Positions 1 to 13,000 of a stretch of 64,000 nucleotides of DNA are shown here, piece by piece (within the stretch, counting starts at the first letter, position 1; each line of letters opens with the position of its first letter). The DNA is from Orientallactaga sibirica (taxonomy: Eukaryota; Chordata; Mammalia; Rodentia; Dipodidae): NCBI GenBank assembly GCA_036365145.1, contig JAEOAD010000888.1, forward strand, positions 3,513,501 through 3,577,500, written 5' to 3'. The notes below the pieces were generated by a model, which did not search any database, was not told where the DNA came from, and saw only the letters and a list, made by a program, of their open reading frames with translations. The translations under genes and the position numbers were made by a program.

Positions 1-2435
1 TAAATTTTTGTTGTTATTGTTTTGAGGTAGGGTCTCACTCTAGCCCAGGCTGACCTGGAATTCACTCTGTATTCTCAGGGTGGCCTCGAACTCATGGCGA
101 TCCTCCTACCTCTGCCTCCCGAGTGCTGGGATTAAAGGCATGTGCCACCACGCCCGGCAATAAAAATATTTTTAAGGTGCTGGAGAGATGGATCAGTGGT
201 AAAGGCACTTGCCTACAAAGCCTAACAAAGCCAGGTTCGGTCCCCCAATACCCACAAAGCCAGATGCATGGAGTTTGTTTGCAGAGGCTAGAGGCCCTGG
301 CAGGAATATACTCTGTATCCACCTCTCAATCTTTATCTCCCTGTTTGCAAATAAAAAAAAATTTTGGGGGGGTTTTTTCGAGGTAGGGTCTCACTCTAGT
401 TCAGGCTGACCTGGAATTCACTATGTAGTCTCAGGGTGGCCTCGAACTCACGGCAATCCTCCTACCTCTGCCTCCCGAGTGCTGGGATTAAAGGCGTGCG
501 CCACCACACCCGGCTTTTTTTTTGGGGGTTACAAATAAAATATTTTTTAAAGGTGGGAGGGCACTTAGTTGATAATTTAACAAATTTAATAAAAATATAA
601 TTTTAAAAATTTGGAGTTGGAGAGATGGTGCTTGCCTACAAAGCCTAACAACCTGGGTTTGGTTCCTCAGTACTCACATAAAACTCATATGGCACATATA
701 TCTGGAGTCCGTTTGCAGCAGCTGGAAGCCCTGGCATGCCCATTCTCTCTCTCCTTCTCTTTTTCTCCTTGCAAATAAATATTTTTTAAAAGGCTGGAGA
801 GATGGCTCAATAGTTAAGGTGCTTGCTTGCAAAGCCTAATGACCTTGGTTCGATTCGCTAGCACCCATGTAAAGCCAGATGCACAAGGTGGTACATGCAT
901 CTGGAGTTCATTTGTAGCTGCTAGAGGTCCTGACATGCCCATTCTCTGTCTCTCTGCTTGGAAATGAATAAAAATATTTTTTTAAAAATTTTTAGGGCTG
1001 GAGAGATGGCTTAGCAGTTAAGGCACATGCCTGCAAAGCCTAAGGACCCTGGTTTGATTCTCCAGGTCCCATGTAAAGTGAGATGCACATGGTGGCAAAT
1101 GCATCTGGAGTTCATTTGCAGTGACTAGAGGCCCTGGCACATCCATTCTCACACTCTCCTCCTCTGTCTCAAGTAAATAAATTAAAATTAAAAAATATTT
1201 TAAAAGTTTTTCAAAGGCTGGATACACTCGAAGTACAGAAGGGAGTGTTTTGGATTCCCTCATGCAGCTTAGAGGCTTTGGTGAAAACATGGAGGCAGTC
1301 TGTTTAAAGGGGCACTCAGGATCAGAATAGAGGGGCCAGGTCTAAGCAGGGCCTGTGGATTCTTAATCCAGTAGTTTTCCTTCATATGCAAGGTTTTAAG
1401 TCCAAACACCTGTGCCAAACACCACCTCTAGAAATTAGGGCTGGAGAGATGGCTTAGCAGTTAAGGTGCTTGCTTGCAAGGCCTAAGGACCCAAGTTTGA
1501 TTCCCCAGTACCCATGTAAGCCAGATGCACATGCATCTGGAGTTTGTTTGCAGTGGCTAGAGACCCTGGTGTGCCTATTCTCTCTTAATAAATATAGAAA
1601 TCCTGCATTCCAGCCGGTCATGGTGGCGCACACCTTTGAATCCCAGCACTCAGGAGGCAGAGGTAGGAGGATCGCTGTGAGTTTAAAGCCACCCTGAGAC
1701 TACATAGTGAATTCCAGGTCAGTATGAGATAGAGTAAGACTCTACCTTGAAAAAAAGAAAAAGAAAAAAAGAAATCCTGATTTCCAAACCAATATTGGTG
1801 CATACCTGTAATCCCAGTACTTGAGGCAGATTTGCCACAAAACCCAAGCCCAGAGTGAGATTCATGAAACCCTATCTCAAACACACACACACAGTTGCTA
1901 TTGCACCCTGTGATCCAATTGTCAGGTCTCTTCTACTCCAAAAGGTGAAGCCGAGATCTTCTCCAAGGCAACGCCCTTCTGACAGTAGACACTCAGGTCA
2001 CTTTCCTAATTTAGCTTTCTTCAGGGCCCAGGGGAAGTCACTTGCCCTTCCCCCTACTCCAGGTTTCTGGGGTGGAACTGTCACACAAGGTAGCAATGGC
2101 ACCTCCCAATATCCAGGTCAGAAGCCCCTTGTGCATTGCTCTCAGGTCTAGAAAAGGGTAGAAGTAGCTGGAGGGTTGGCTCAATGATTAAGGCGCTTGC
2201 TTGCAAAGCCCAGTGGCCTGTGGTTCAATTCCCCAGTACTCACATGAAGCCAGAGGCACAACGTGGAACATGCATCTGGAGTTTGTCTGCAGTGGCAAGA
2301 CCCTTGTGTGCTCATTCTCTCTCTTCTTACATTCTTGCAAAAACATTCTGTAGTGTCACGCTGGTCTTGAACTCACAGCGATCCAACCTTGTACTCCCAA
2401 GTGCTGAGATTAATGGTGTGCACCGCTATGCCTGG

Positions 2436-2470
<35 letters not shown>

Positions 2471-2840
2471 CGAGGTAGGGTTTCATTATAGTCCAGGCTG
2501 GCCTGGAATTCACTGCGTAGTCTCAGGGTGGACTCAAACTCACAGTGATCCTCTGACCTCTGCCTCCCGAGTGTTGGGATTAAATACATGTGCCACCACG
2601 CCTGCCTTCTCCCCTTTTCTCTCAAATCAAAAAGAAAAAGAAAAAAGAAAAAGGTCAGTCATGGTGGCATATGCTTTTAATCCTCATACTTGGGAAGTAG
2701 AAGTAGGAAGACACCATGAATTCTATATTCTATATAGAACTATATATAGCTCTATATAGTTCTCTGAGACTACATAGTGAATTCCAGGTCAGTCAAGGCT
2801 AGAGGGAGACCCTACCTCGAAAAAAGAAAAAGAAAAAAAA
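1..2840. repeat. SINE cluster downstream of TBC1D10B
   Basis: Back-to-back rodent SINEs with no gene. Minus-strand B1-like copies lie near 24-159, 379-515, 2354-2438 and 2471-2606. Plus-strand B1-like copies lie near 1612-1765 and 2652-2825, with a divergent one near 1790-1890. Plus-strand tRNA-derived B2-like copies lie near 176-358, 611-782, 791-980, 997-1195, 1437-1592 and 2166-2335. B1 copies are recognised by the 'cctttaatcccagcac' core and the 'gaattccaggtcagcc' body. B2 copies are recognised by 'ctggagagatggctta', a box-B-like 'ggttcgattc' and pyrimidine-rich then A-rich tails. Unique DNA at 1200-1436 and 1890-2165 shows nothing recognisable. Boundaries are approximate. Confidence 0.85.
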
Positions 2841-3610
2841 AGATCAACAGTGCCTCTCCTGAACTACAAGTTGCAGAAAGCAGCCCACCTTACCCCTCAG
2901 TAAACTGCCAAGGTGGAGAAATGTAGCCCAAGCAGTAGGGCTGTGAAGTAGGAGAGATGCCCCCCTGTATAGTGGGGTTTAGACATGTAGCTACCAGGGT
3001 CATTCAGAACCTGAATCCCCTGAGCCAGTATGGTCCAAGTATGCCTGCTAGAGCTGAAAGAGGGCAGTCTCCCAATCTTTTCAGGATTACTGCTTACTGG
3101 ATCACCTCAAAATCCCATCAAAAGTCCACGCCGTTTCTTCCATGGGCACAGAACATTGGCCCCACACTGAGAACGTACCTTGTTAAAGAAAGGGTCCAAT
3201 GGGCTGGAGAGAATGCTTAGTGGTTAAGGCACATGCTGGCAAAGCCAAAGAGCCCAGGTTCAATTTCCATGTAAAGCTGAATGCACAAGATGGCACACAC
3301 GTCCAGAGTTCATTTGAGGTGGCCAGAGGCCCTGGCACACCTATTTTTTTCTACATCTGCCTCTCTGTAATAAATATCTTAATTTTTTTTTAAGAAGGAG
3401 GTCCTGGGTTGAGGGATGACTTAGCAATTAAAGCATTTCCCTGCAAAGCCGAAGGACCCAGGTTCAATTTCCCAGGACCCCCACATTATCCAGATGCACA
3501 AGGGGGCGCACGCGTCTGCAGTTCATTTGCAGTGGCTGGAGGCCCTAGCGCACCCATTCTCCCCCCCCTTCTCTGTTAAATAAATAAAATACTTTTAAAA
3601 ATAAATTTAA
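2841..3610. repeat. Unique stretch then two B2-like SINEs
   Basis: Bases 2841-3200 are unique, with no splice-flanked coding segment that I recognise. Two plus-strand B2-like SINEs follow at about 3201-3395 and 3404-3605, both with the tRNA-like head and an A/T-rich tail. Confidence 0.7.
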
Positions 3611-5068
3611 AAAATAAGAAGGTCCCATAACACCAGCTATTCACCCCATGGGGAAGCCTCTTCTACCTAAGCACCAGTCAGACCACTCTCATGGGACTCA
3701 ACCATATTGAAGAAGTACCAAATGGAACTGCACCACAGGGCCACCAAACTCCAAGCATTTATCATACTGAAGCCTGGGCTAGAAGACCAGGAAGAGCTAG
3801 GCACTTGGCTGTATGCGCAAGCTGGGGGGGTCATTTGGAAATGGCTTAGCTGAGCTGCTTTCTACCTGGAAGCACAGAATCACAACTTATGCCAAGAAGC
3901 TGGCCAAAGCCCAGCTCATCCCCAGAGGATTGCGGCTTTCCAGCCACTCTCAGTGCCCCCTCCAGCTTCCAGGAGTTGCACACATGCTTTGGAAAGGAGA
4001 TCTTGGTGCTATCAATTGTGCATCAAAGGTTCCAGGCCAAGTGACAATAGAGGCAAGCAAAGCTGGGACAGGAGCTAGACCAGTGTTGGTTGGTTGAACA
4101 CAGATATAACAATAACAAGGGCCTAGAGGTACTTGCAAGATCAGCAGAACACATCCATGGAGACCCACACTTCTTTCTTGGCTTCTTCCCTCCTTCCTTC
4201 ATCCTTACCCTAAACCCCTCATCAAATAACAAGGCAGGAGACAGATCCAGGTAAAACAGTAGGTTCTTAATCTGGTTCCTCAAAGCACTGCATGGGATGG
4301 GACTGAGACAGAAGAGAATGTAAACATTGGGCTCCACCCCCTGGACTCAAGGGAAGACCCTTACTCAGAGAAAGGCTTAAAGGCTAGAAGGGATAAGATG
4401 AAAGGTGGGTCCTGGTGAGACAGCAGAGGCCTGAGAATACAAAGCAGGTGGTAAGGAGGGAGAGCAGGACAAGAGGAGGAAAGCAAAGCAGAGAACATTT
4501 CCTATTTCAGTGCATGTCCCCTTAAAGAAACTGGAGTGCAGGAGCACTGTGGAAAGAGAGCCAAAGGACAGAGCGCCCCACCCCAGGCCAACCTGACCTT
4601 CTGTACATAATTACAACACAAGGGTGTCCAGGACAGGGAGAAGAGCCTTGGCCCTCAGAAGGCAGTGGGGTGACAGGCGGGCCCAAGACGAATAGGAAAG
4701 GAACCAAGCTCCACCTTGTGATGAGAACCACTGGAGTGTAAGAATCTGCAACTGCTGTCATTGCCAAGAATCACCCTGTGGTGACAAGAGGCCAATTAGG
4801 ACAGCACCTGGGCGGGTACCCCAGAGGGAACTGACCGAAATGACAGAGATCCCAGCTGGGCCTAATGGAGGCAAGAGGCTCCAGACTTGGTCACAGCTAC
4901 TTCAGGAAATGCAGCTGCCCCATGTACTGTGGCTGTCCTGGCCATGTGGGGATCAGCAGCCACTTTCTGAAGAAAGGCAGCCTGCCCAGGGGGATGGGGA
5001 AGCATCCTTGCCAGGACTGCTCTTGGCTGAGGGAAAAGGGGGCCATGCCATCCAGCCCCAGACAGAGG
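3611..5068 (-). other. TBC1D10B 3' UTR and downstream flank
   Basis: A repeat-free stretch of about 1.45 kb lies directly after the TBC1D10B stop codon on the minus strand. Its freedom from SINEs contrasts with both sides and fits a 3' UTR. I did not find a canonical minus-strand AATAAA in it, so the cleavage site is unplaced. Open frames inside it show no family resemblance. Confidence 0.5.
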
Positions 5069-8000
5069 TCAAAAGTAAGCATCCTGTCGGGCCTCTGTTG
5101 CTGAGGGCCTGTCCCCATCATGGGGTGCTGGGGGCCCATCTGCTTTTCGACGCAAGGAAAGCTTTCGGCCTTGGCCCTTCTTCTGCTGTTCTTTCTCTTG
5201 CTCTTTTTCCCACTTCTGCCGCTCCTTCTCCTGCCTCTGCCGCTCCTTCTCCTGCCTCTGCCGCTCCTTCTCCTGCTCCTTCTCCTGTTTCTGCCGCTCC
5301 TTCTCCTGCTCCTTCTCCTGTTTCTGCCGCTCCTTCTCCAGCCTCCGCATCTCCTTGCTGGAGCCCAGGGGAGTGCTGTTGCCAGTAGGTGAGGGCAGGG
5401 ATGGGTGCAGTCCCTCAGCAGTGACCACAGCCCCAGGAACAGGCCCAGCACTAGCCCTTCGGGTAGAAGGGGGTGGAGAGGGAGCCCCTCCAGCAGCCCG
5501 GGAGGCCCTGCTCTTAAGGCCAGGGAGGCTAAGGAGGCTGGAGGAAGGGCCCAGGGGTGGTTGCTGCCGCCTGCGCTCCTCATGGATGGCACGGGAGCCA
5601 TGCAGTCGCCGTGAGGGCCGATACTGCAGCTCTCCTCGAGTTTCCCGCCACTTCTTCAGCTGGGCTGCATTCTCCCTCTCAATCCATACTTCTGTCACTG
5701 AGAGGTTGGTTACCTACAGAGAGGACATGGGAACCAAAATGAAGATGATTCTGGGAGTAAGCTAACACACATTGGGGTATGTATGTGCTCAGGCCCAAGG
5801 CCTACCTCATGTACCAGGAAATCCTCCTGCATGCACTGCTGTGGCAGGTTGCGCAGCTGTTCCATGGTCTCGTACATGCCTTGACAGGAGCGCAGCTTCT
5901 CCACAGAGCCCAATGTGTGCCGCAGCAAAACCAGGGCCACCCGGAAGATGATCTTAACACCTACAGGTAAAGACGAGTACATGGGGTATCAAACCCAAGA
6001 CTGTGACCTTTCCCATTTAGGAAAGACTCGTAGTCCCTGTCTGTTTATTGCCAACCTTGCAAGTGAAGAAACTGAGGCACCAAGAAGGGCATGAGTTGCT
6101 CTGGGTTTGAGGTTGTTTGGAGAGAGAATAGACTCTAGGTTGGTAGCTGAACCAAGACCAGAACTGTTTTTCTAGCCTGCAGGCTTATTGAGAAACCTTG
6201 GCCCAAGAATACCCTTTGTCCACAAGCTCCACAAATGTGACAGGACTCTGATAGCCACCATGGAAATCCCAGCCCCCTCACAACCTAGAAGGCTACTTAA
6301 ATACCTTCACAGAAAAACATGTCCCAGACACGCAGCACTGACGCCCAGGGCAGGGTTCGGGCAAAGATGCACATGAACCATTCTGTCATGTAGAGCACAG
6401 GGTCAATGCGCTGCCGCCGCAGATGCCGATGTGCCAGCGGAGAGGTCCGGCGCAAGAGCGCAAAAAATATCTCCCCATCCAGCTGAATGGCCTCCTGGAG
6501 ATGGGAAGAGCCATGAGAAGGGGGCTTGGTTTTCTGCAGACCCCTCAAGTACAGTCAACTCTTAACGGAAAGAGGGTAAACACATTTTGCAGTCCCAGTG
6601 CACCCAGTTTGCAAACACTCACCAGCCCTGCACTGTAGTAACCTGGGAGGTACTTGTCACAGATCTGAACCAGGCACCAAAAGGCTTGCTGGGAAGGGCA
6701 AGAACAAGGAGGGAGGGATGGCGCCTGAGAAGCAGGGAGCACACAGCTCCCCATGGCCACTGTAGGCCAAGATCCTCTCACCCCCGCCCTGACCGGGACC
6801 ATGAATGCTGACCTCAGCAGGCATGTGCATGAGCAGCACTGCGGCCACTGGGGCCTGGGCCTGACAGTAGCCCTCGTCGGGCCGGTAGATGGTGTAGGCC
6901 TTCAGGATTCGATACAGGTCCTGTTGCCTATGGGGAATACAAAAGATGGTAATCATCAAATCCTCCCCCCACCCCAGTCCAGCACTCTCCTACATCCCGT
7001 TTGAGGTCACCTCAAAGCTTTCCCACCACACTTCTTCATCTGCCTGCCAGAGGATCAACTAGATGGACAGTATGCCAGGACCCAGCTTTCCACCCTTGGC
7101 TACACATGTCATATGGTCCTCACTCATTCCCCAGCTCAGGCTACGCTCTCCCTTCTTCATCTGTCACCACCCCAGAAACACTCAAGGGTCATTTTCTCCA
7201 GCATGTTTTTAACATCCACAGCATCAGCCCTCACTAACACTGAATGTTGCTCTCACCCCAGAGTAGGACCTGCTTTATCTGTCTCACTGGATTTCATCAG
7301 CTCTCCTAACATGCCCAGTGGGTCCTGACTCTGCATAAATGCATGAAAGCCAGCTGGGCCTCAGACTTGTCTCTCATTTCTGCATCCAAAAGAACAAAAT
7401 CTTTGCCCTAGATTCCTCCTTCCTTTGCTAGATCTCCATTACATCTGGGTTTTTTGTTTTGTTTTGTTTTTTGGGTTTTTATAAAATACTTTTTATTTGG
7501 AGAGAGACACAGAGAGATAGGGAGAGGAAGACAGAGATAGGCATGCCAGCAGCCTCAGCCGCTGTGAAAGAAATCCAGATGTGTGCACACCCTTGTGGGC
7601 AAGTGCAGCATTGCGCCCTTGAGTCACTTTGCATCTGGCTAAATTGGGACCTGGAGATTGGAACTGATGTTCTTAGGCTTAGTGGGCAGGCATCTTAACC
7701 GCTAAGCCATCTCTCCAGCCCATGTTTTTTGGTTTTTCAAGATAGGGTTTTGCTCTAACCCATGCTGACCTGGAATTCACTATGTAGTTTCAGGGTGGCC
7801 TTAAGCTCACAGTGATCCTCCTACCTCTGCCTCCTGGGTGCTGGGATTCCCGGCTTTGTTTTTTGTGGGAATTTTTAAAATATATTTTATTTATTTGAAA
7901 GAAAAAGGGGGAGAGAGAGAGGGAGAGAATGGGCACACTAGGGCCTCCTGCAACTGCAAACGAACTCCAGACGCATGCGCTCCCTTTTGCATCTGGCTAA

Positions 8001-9961
8001 AGTGGGTCCTGGGGAATCAAAACGGGATCCTTTGGCTTTGCAGGCAAATGCCTTAACCACTAAGCCATCTCTCCAGTCCCTGTTTTGTTTTTTCTTGAGG
8101 TAAGGTCTTACTCTAGCCCTGGCTGATCTGGCCTAGAACACATTCTGTAGTCCAGGCTGGCCTTGAACTCAGAGATGGTTCCTACCTCAGCCTTCCATGT
8201 GCTGGAAGTAAAGGCATGAGCCACCACATTGGGCCTCTATCTAGGATTTCTATTCACTCAGCCCCTCATCAGAAAAAACAAAAACAAACCAGCCTTCCTC
8301 ACTCCCAAGGCTAGTTATCAAGTCTGATTAATACAGTATCCCTAACACTATTCTGTTCTCTCTCTACCTCCATAGCCACTTCCAGCTCTGACCCAAAAAT
8401 ATGTAGCAACCTCCCAGACCCTCTTCCTACCTTCAGTGACACTGCTCTTACCTCTGCCCAAAATCCAGTCATTCTAATATGACTATATGTGTCTTATTGG
8501 CCACTATACTATTACTTCAGCTTTTATTTTGAAACAACATCTGGTGTAGCCCAGGATAGCCTCACTATGCAACCAAGAATGATCTTCAACTTGTATTGCT
8601 TTCACCTGTACCTCCTGAATGCTGGGACTACAGGCATGTGTCACCACACCTAGTTTTCTGAGGTGTGGGAGACGGGATGAGGGCTTTATGCATGCTAGGC
8701 ACTCTAAGTAAGCTCTACATCCCCGGCCCTATGTAGTTAATATTTTTTTCCTTCACTTTGCAAAAGCACCAGTGAAGTACATTCTTGTTACCAAGATTGA
8801 TATGCTGGTTATTTTTCTTAACAGACAAAACAAATCCATACCAAACAAATAAAAATACATAGAACTTCTACAAGCTCCCACATTATATTCACCTTCATTC
8901 CTGCCTGAGTCCCTGCCTGAGTCCCTGTTGCCGTGGATGAACTCTGTGATCCTGGCCTGACAGCTTCATGGATCCCATTCCCCCTCACCCATGGGTTATC
9001 AATCCAGCAACTTACCATCGATACTGCCTCATCAACATTTCTCTCTATAAATCATTCCCATCACAGCACACCAACAATCTGTTGTTGTTTTTTTTTTCAG
9101 TGCATACTAGGCATGCACTCTACCAATTGAGCTACATTTCCAGCCCTGCTAGTTCTTCTTATTTTAAAAATGTCCCTTAGCTGGACATGGTGGCACATGC
9201 CTTTAATCTCAGCACTTGGGAGGCAGAGGTAGGAGGATGACTGAGAGTTCGAGGCCAGCCTGAGACTACATAGTGAGTTCCAGGTCAGCCTGAGCTGGAG
9301 TGAGACCCTACCTCAAAAAAACCAAACAAACAACAACAACAAACAAAATAAATATCCCTTAATCCCAGGCTCCTCTCCAAGAACACAGTTTTTGCCCCCC
9401 CTTACCTGGTCAGCAAAATTCCAGAGTATAGACTGTCTTCCATGTCCTTCCCCCTTCCCACCAATCCTGTAGGCAGGCCTTTACCTATGACTCCATTAAA
9501 AAAAAACTGCTTTTTTAAGCCAGGCGTGGTGGCACATGCCTTTAATCCCAGCACTTGGGAGGCAGAGGTAGGAGGATCGCTGAGAGTTCAAGGCCACCCT
9601 GAGACTACATAGTGAATTCCAGGTCAGCCTGAACCAGAGTGAGACCCTACCTTGAAAAATCCAAAAAAAAAAAAAAAATTGCTTTTTATCAAGTCACTAA
9701 TAAGCTAAGCATAGTGGCTCACACCTTTAATGTCAGCATCAAGAAGGCAGAGACAGGACTGCCTGGAGTTCGGTCAGCCTAAGCTATACAAGATACTGTC
9801 TCAAAAAAAAAAAAAAAAAAAAAAAAAGCCAGGTGTGGTGGCACATGCCTTTAATCCCAGTACTGGGGAGGCGGAGGTAGGAGGATCACCATGAGTTCAA
9901 GGCCACCCTGAGACTACGTAATGAATTCCAGGTCAGCCTGAGCTAGAGTAAGACCCTACCT

Positions 9962-10001
<40 letters not shown>

Positions 10002-13000
10002 ACAGGCTGGAGAGATGGGTTAGTGGTTAAGGTGCTTGTCTGCAAAGCCAACGGACCCAGGTTTGATTCCCTAGGACCCACATAAACCAAATGCACAAGA
10101 TGACACATGCATTTGGAGTTCATTTGCAACAGCTAGAGATCCTGGTGCACCTGTTCTCTCTTGCTCTCAAATAAATACAAATAAAAAATATGTTTTAAGA
10201 GAGCTGGAGATATGGCTTAGCGGTTAAGGCGTTTGCAGTGGCTAAAGGCCCTGTCACTCACTCACTCTCGCTCCCCCCTCCGTCTCTAATAAATAAATAA
10301 GTAAATAAAATAAAATAAAATCTTAAAAAATTATATTTAAAAAAAGTGAGCCAGGCATGGTGGCACATATCTTTAATCCCAGCACTTAGGAGGCAGAGGT
10401 AGGAGGATCACTGTGAGTTCAAGGCCACCCTGAGACTACATAGTGAATTCCAGGTTAGCCTGGGCTAGAGTGAAACTTTACCTTGAAAAAAAAAAAAAAA
10501 GTTACTAGGGCTGAAGAGGCTACCCGCCTCTTTCTTTCTCTCACTCAAATAAAAATATTTTTTTAAATATTTTATTTATTTGACAGAGAAAGAGGGGGAT
10601 AGAAAAAAAGCAAGCACACGTTCCAGGGCTTACAGCCACTGCAAATGAACTCCAGAGGTGTGTGCCCCCTTGTGCATCTGGCTAACGTGGATCCTGGGGA
10701 ATTGAACCTGGGTCCTTTGGCTTTGCAGGCAAACACCTTAAACACTAAGCCATCCCTCCAGCCCTCAAATAAAAATATTTTTTAAAAAGCAGGTGTGAGC
10801 CGGTCGTGGTGGCACATGCCTTTAATCCCAGCACTTGGGAGGCAGAGGTAGGAGGATCGCCATTAGTTCAAGGCCACCCTGAGACTACATAGTGAATGCC
10901 AGGTCAGCCTGAGCTAGAGTGAGACCCTACCTTTAAAAAAAAAAAAAAAAGCAGTGTGTGGGGGCTGGAGAGATGGCTCTTAGAGGTTAAAGTGTCTGGC
11001 TGCAAAGGCAAAGGACCCAGGTTTGATTCTTCAGGATCCATATAAGCCAGATGCACATGGTGACGCACACGTCTGGAATTCATTTGCAGTGGCTGGAGGC
11101 CCTGGTGTGCCCATTCTCACTCACTCTCTCTCTGTCTCTAATAAATGAAAATTTAATAAATCTTTTTTTTAAAAAAAGCAAGGTTGGGCTGGAGATATGG
11201 CTTAGCAGTTAAGGCGCCTGCCTCCTAAGCCTAAGAACGCTGGTTCCAATCTCCAGGTCCCACGTTTAGCCAGATGCAAAGTGACGCAAGGGCGCAATGC
11301 TGCACTTGACCACAAGGGGGCGCACACATCTGGATTTTGTTCGCAGCAGCTGAGAGGCTGCTGGCGCATCCATCTCTGTCTTCCTCCTCTCTCTCTGTCT
11401 CTCTCTCCAAAAAAAAGCAAAAGAAAAAAGAAAAAAAAGCAAGGTGTGTGGCACATGCCTTTAATCCCAGCACTCAGGAGGCTGAGGTAGGAGGATCATC
11501 ATGAGTTCAAGACCAGCCTGAGACCACATAATGAATTCTAGGCCAGCCTAGGCTAGAGTGAAACCCTACCTCAAAAAAATATGTATATATATGTACATAA
11601 TTTATTTTTGAAGTCACTAATGGGCTAGAGAGATGGCTTAGCATTTAAGGTGCTTACCTGCTGTGGTGGTCACTTTGTGGATCTGGCTTTGTGTGTATGT
11701 CGCGGTTTGATTCAGGTGTCCACATAAACTTAGGTATTCTGAATGCTAGGTTCCCAGCTGATGGAAATTTGAGAACTAACGCTTCCTAGAGGCAGTGTAT
11801 TGTTGGGGGCATGCTTATGGGCATTATAGCCAGTTTCCCCTTGCCAGTGTTTGGCACACTCTCCTGTTCCTGTTGTCTATCTGATGCTGGGTGATGTCCA
11901 CACTCTGCTCATGCCACTGATTTCCCTTGCCATCATGGAGCCATCCCTCGAGTCTGTAAGCCAAAATAAACCTTTTTTTTTTCCCCACAAGCTGCTCTTG
12001 GTCAGGTGATTTCTACCAGCAATGCAAACCTGACTGCAACAGTACACCTGGTACCAAGGAGTGGTGTCATTCACTGCTAGACACCTGACTGTGTGGCTTT
12101 GGCCTTTTGGAGCTGATTTTTCAAGAGGAATTTGGAAGGACTTGAAACCTTGGCCTAAGAGACATCTTGCAATGCTGTAAGTACAGCTTGATGTACTATT
12201 CTGGTCAGAGTTGAAAGACCTGAATGTAATAAGAACTATGGACTGTGACATTTGGCTTATGAGGGTGAGAAAGAACTTTTCTTGGACTGGGCTAGAAGCA
12301 GTTTGTGTGTCTAGAGGCTTACTGTTATGTCCATGTCCTGAGAATTTGTGCAGGGTTGCACTGTGTAGAAATGGACTGGTGTGAGCAGAGGGATATGGCT
12401 CAGAAATGTAATCTTGGGGCTGAAACTTCTACCCCTTCAGCTGCAATTATATGAGAGATAACAACCATTGAGATTGGGCCAGCTGACCTGCATTGGGACA
12501 ACAGAAAGAATGCAGTTTTTTGAAGGGTCCTGAGTGCTCAAGAAGTGTCCTGTTCTTCAAAATCTGCTTTATTCCCCCCTGGATTAACAAATTGGCACCC
12601 TATCTGGTATTGTGGAGTATAAGAAATGCAGGAAGGAGAGGGTCATTGAATTTGCAACATGGTCTTGTGTTTTGGAAACAACCATAGGCAATGTGAAGCA
12701 GGTTTGCTGGATGTCTGCATTAAGACCGACAGAGCCATGAGGATGAACCATGGATTGCAGTGGGGACCCAGTGGAAGTGCCAAGACCATGGGATGGCTGC
12801 TAAGAAAAGCTGCTGGCCCCGGATGAAGTTTTCAAGGACTGTGAGTAGCCTAGCTGGAGGGGCAGAATTAGAACTCCAGAGACTGTCAGTGGCTAGAATT
12901 ATTGGACTTGGAGATTTGTCACTGACTAGAGTTATTGGACTTGGAGCAACAGAGTTTGATATTTGCGGTGGTTGTTTTAAGTCTTGTATTGGCTGAATAT

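Noticed and set aside
1440..1520. tRNA-like box A and box B words, here and in dozens of other places
   Set aside because: They belong to tRNA-derived B2/ID SINEs. No cloverleaf-forming tRNA gene was recognised.
2136..2759. Open frame of 207 codons
   Set aside because: It translates B2 and B1 repeats, including a poly-Phe run from the T stretch. No splice context or family resemblance.
4840..5765. Several open frames overlapping the last TBC1D10B exon
   Set aside because: Other-frame shadows of the charged repeat and the proline-rich segment.
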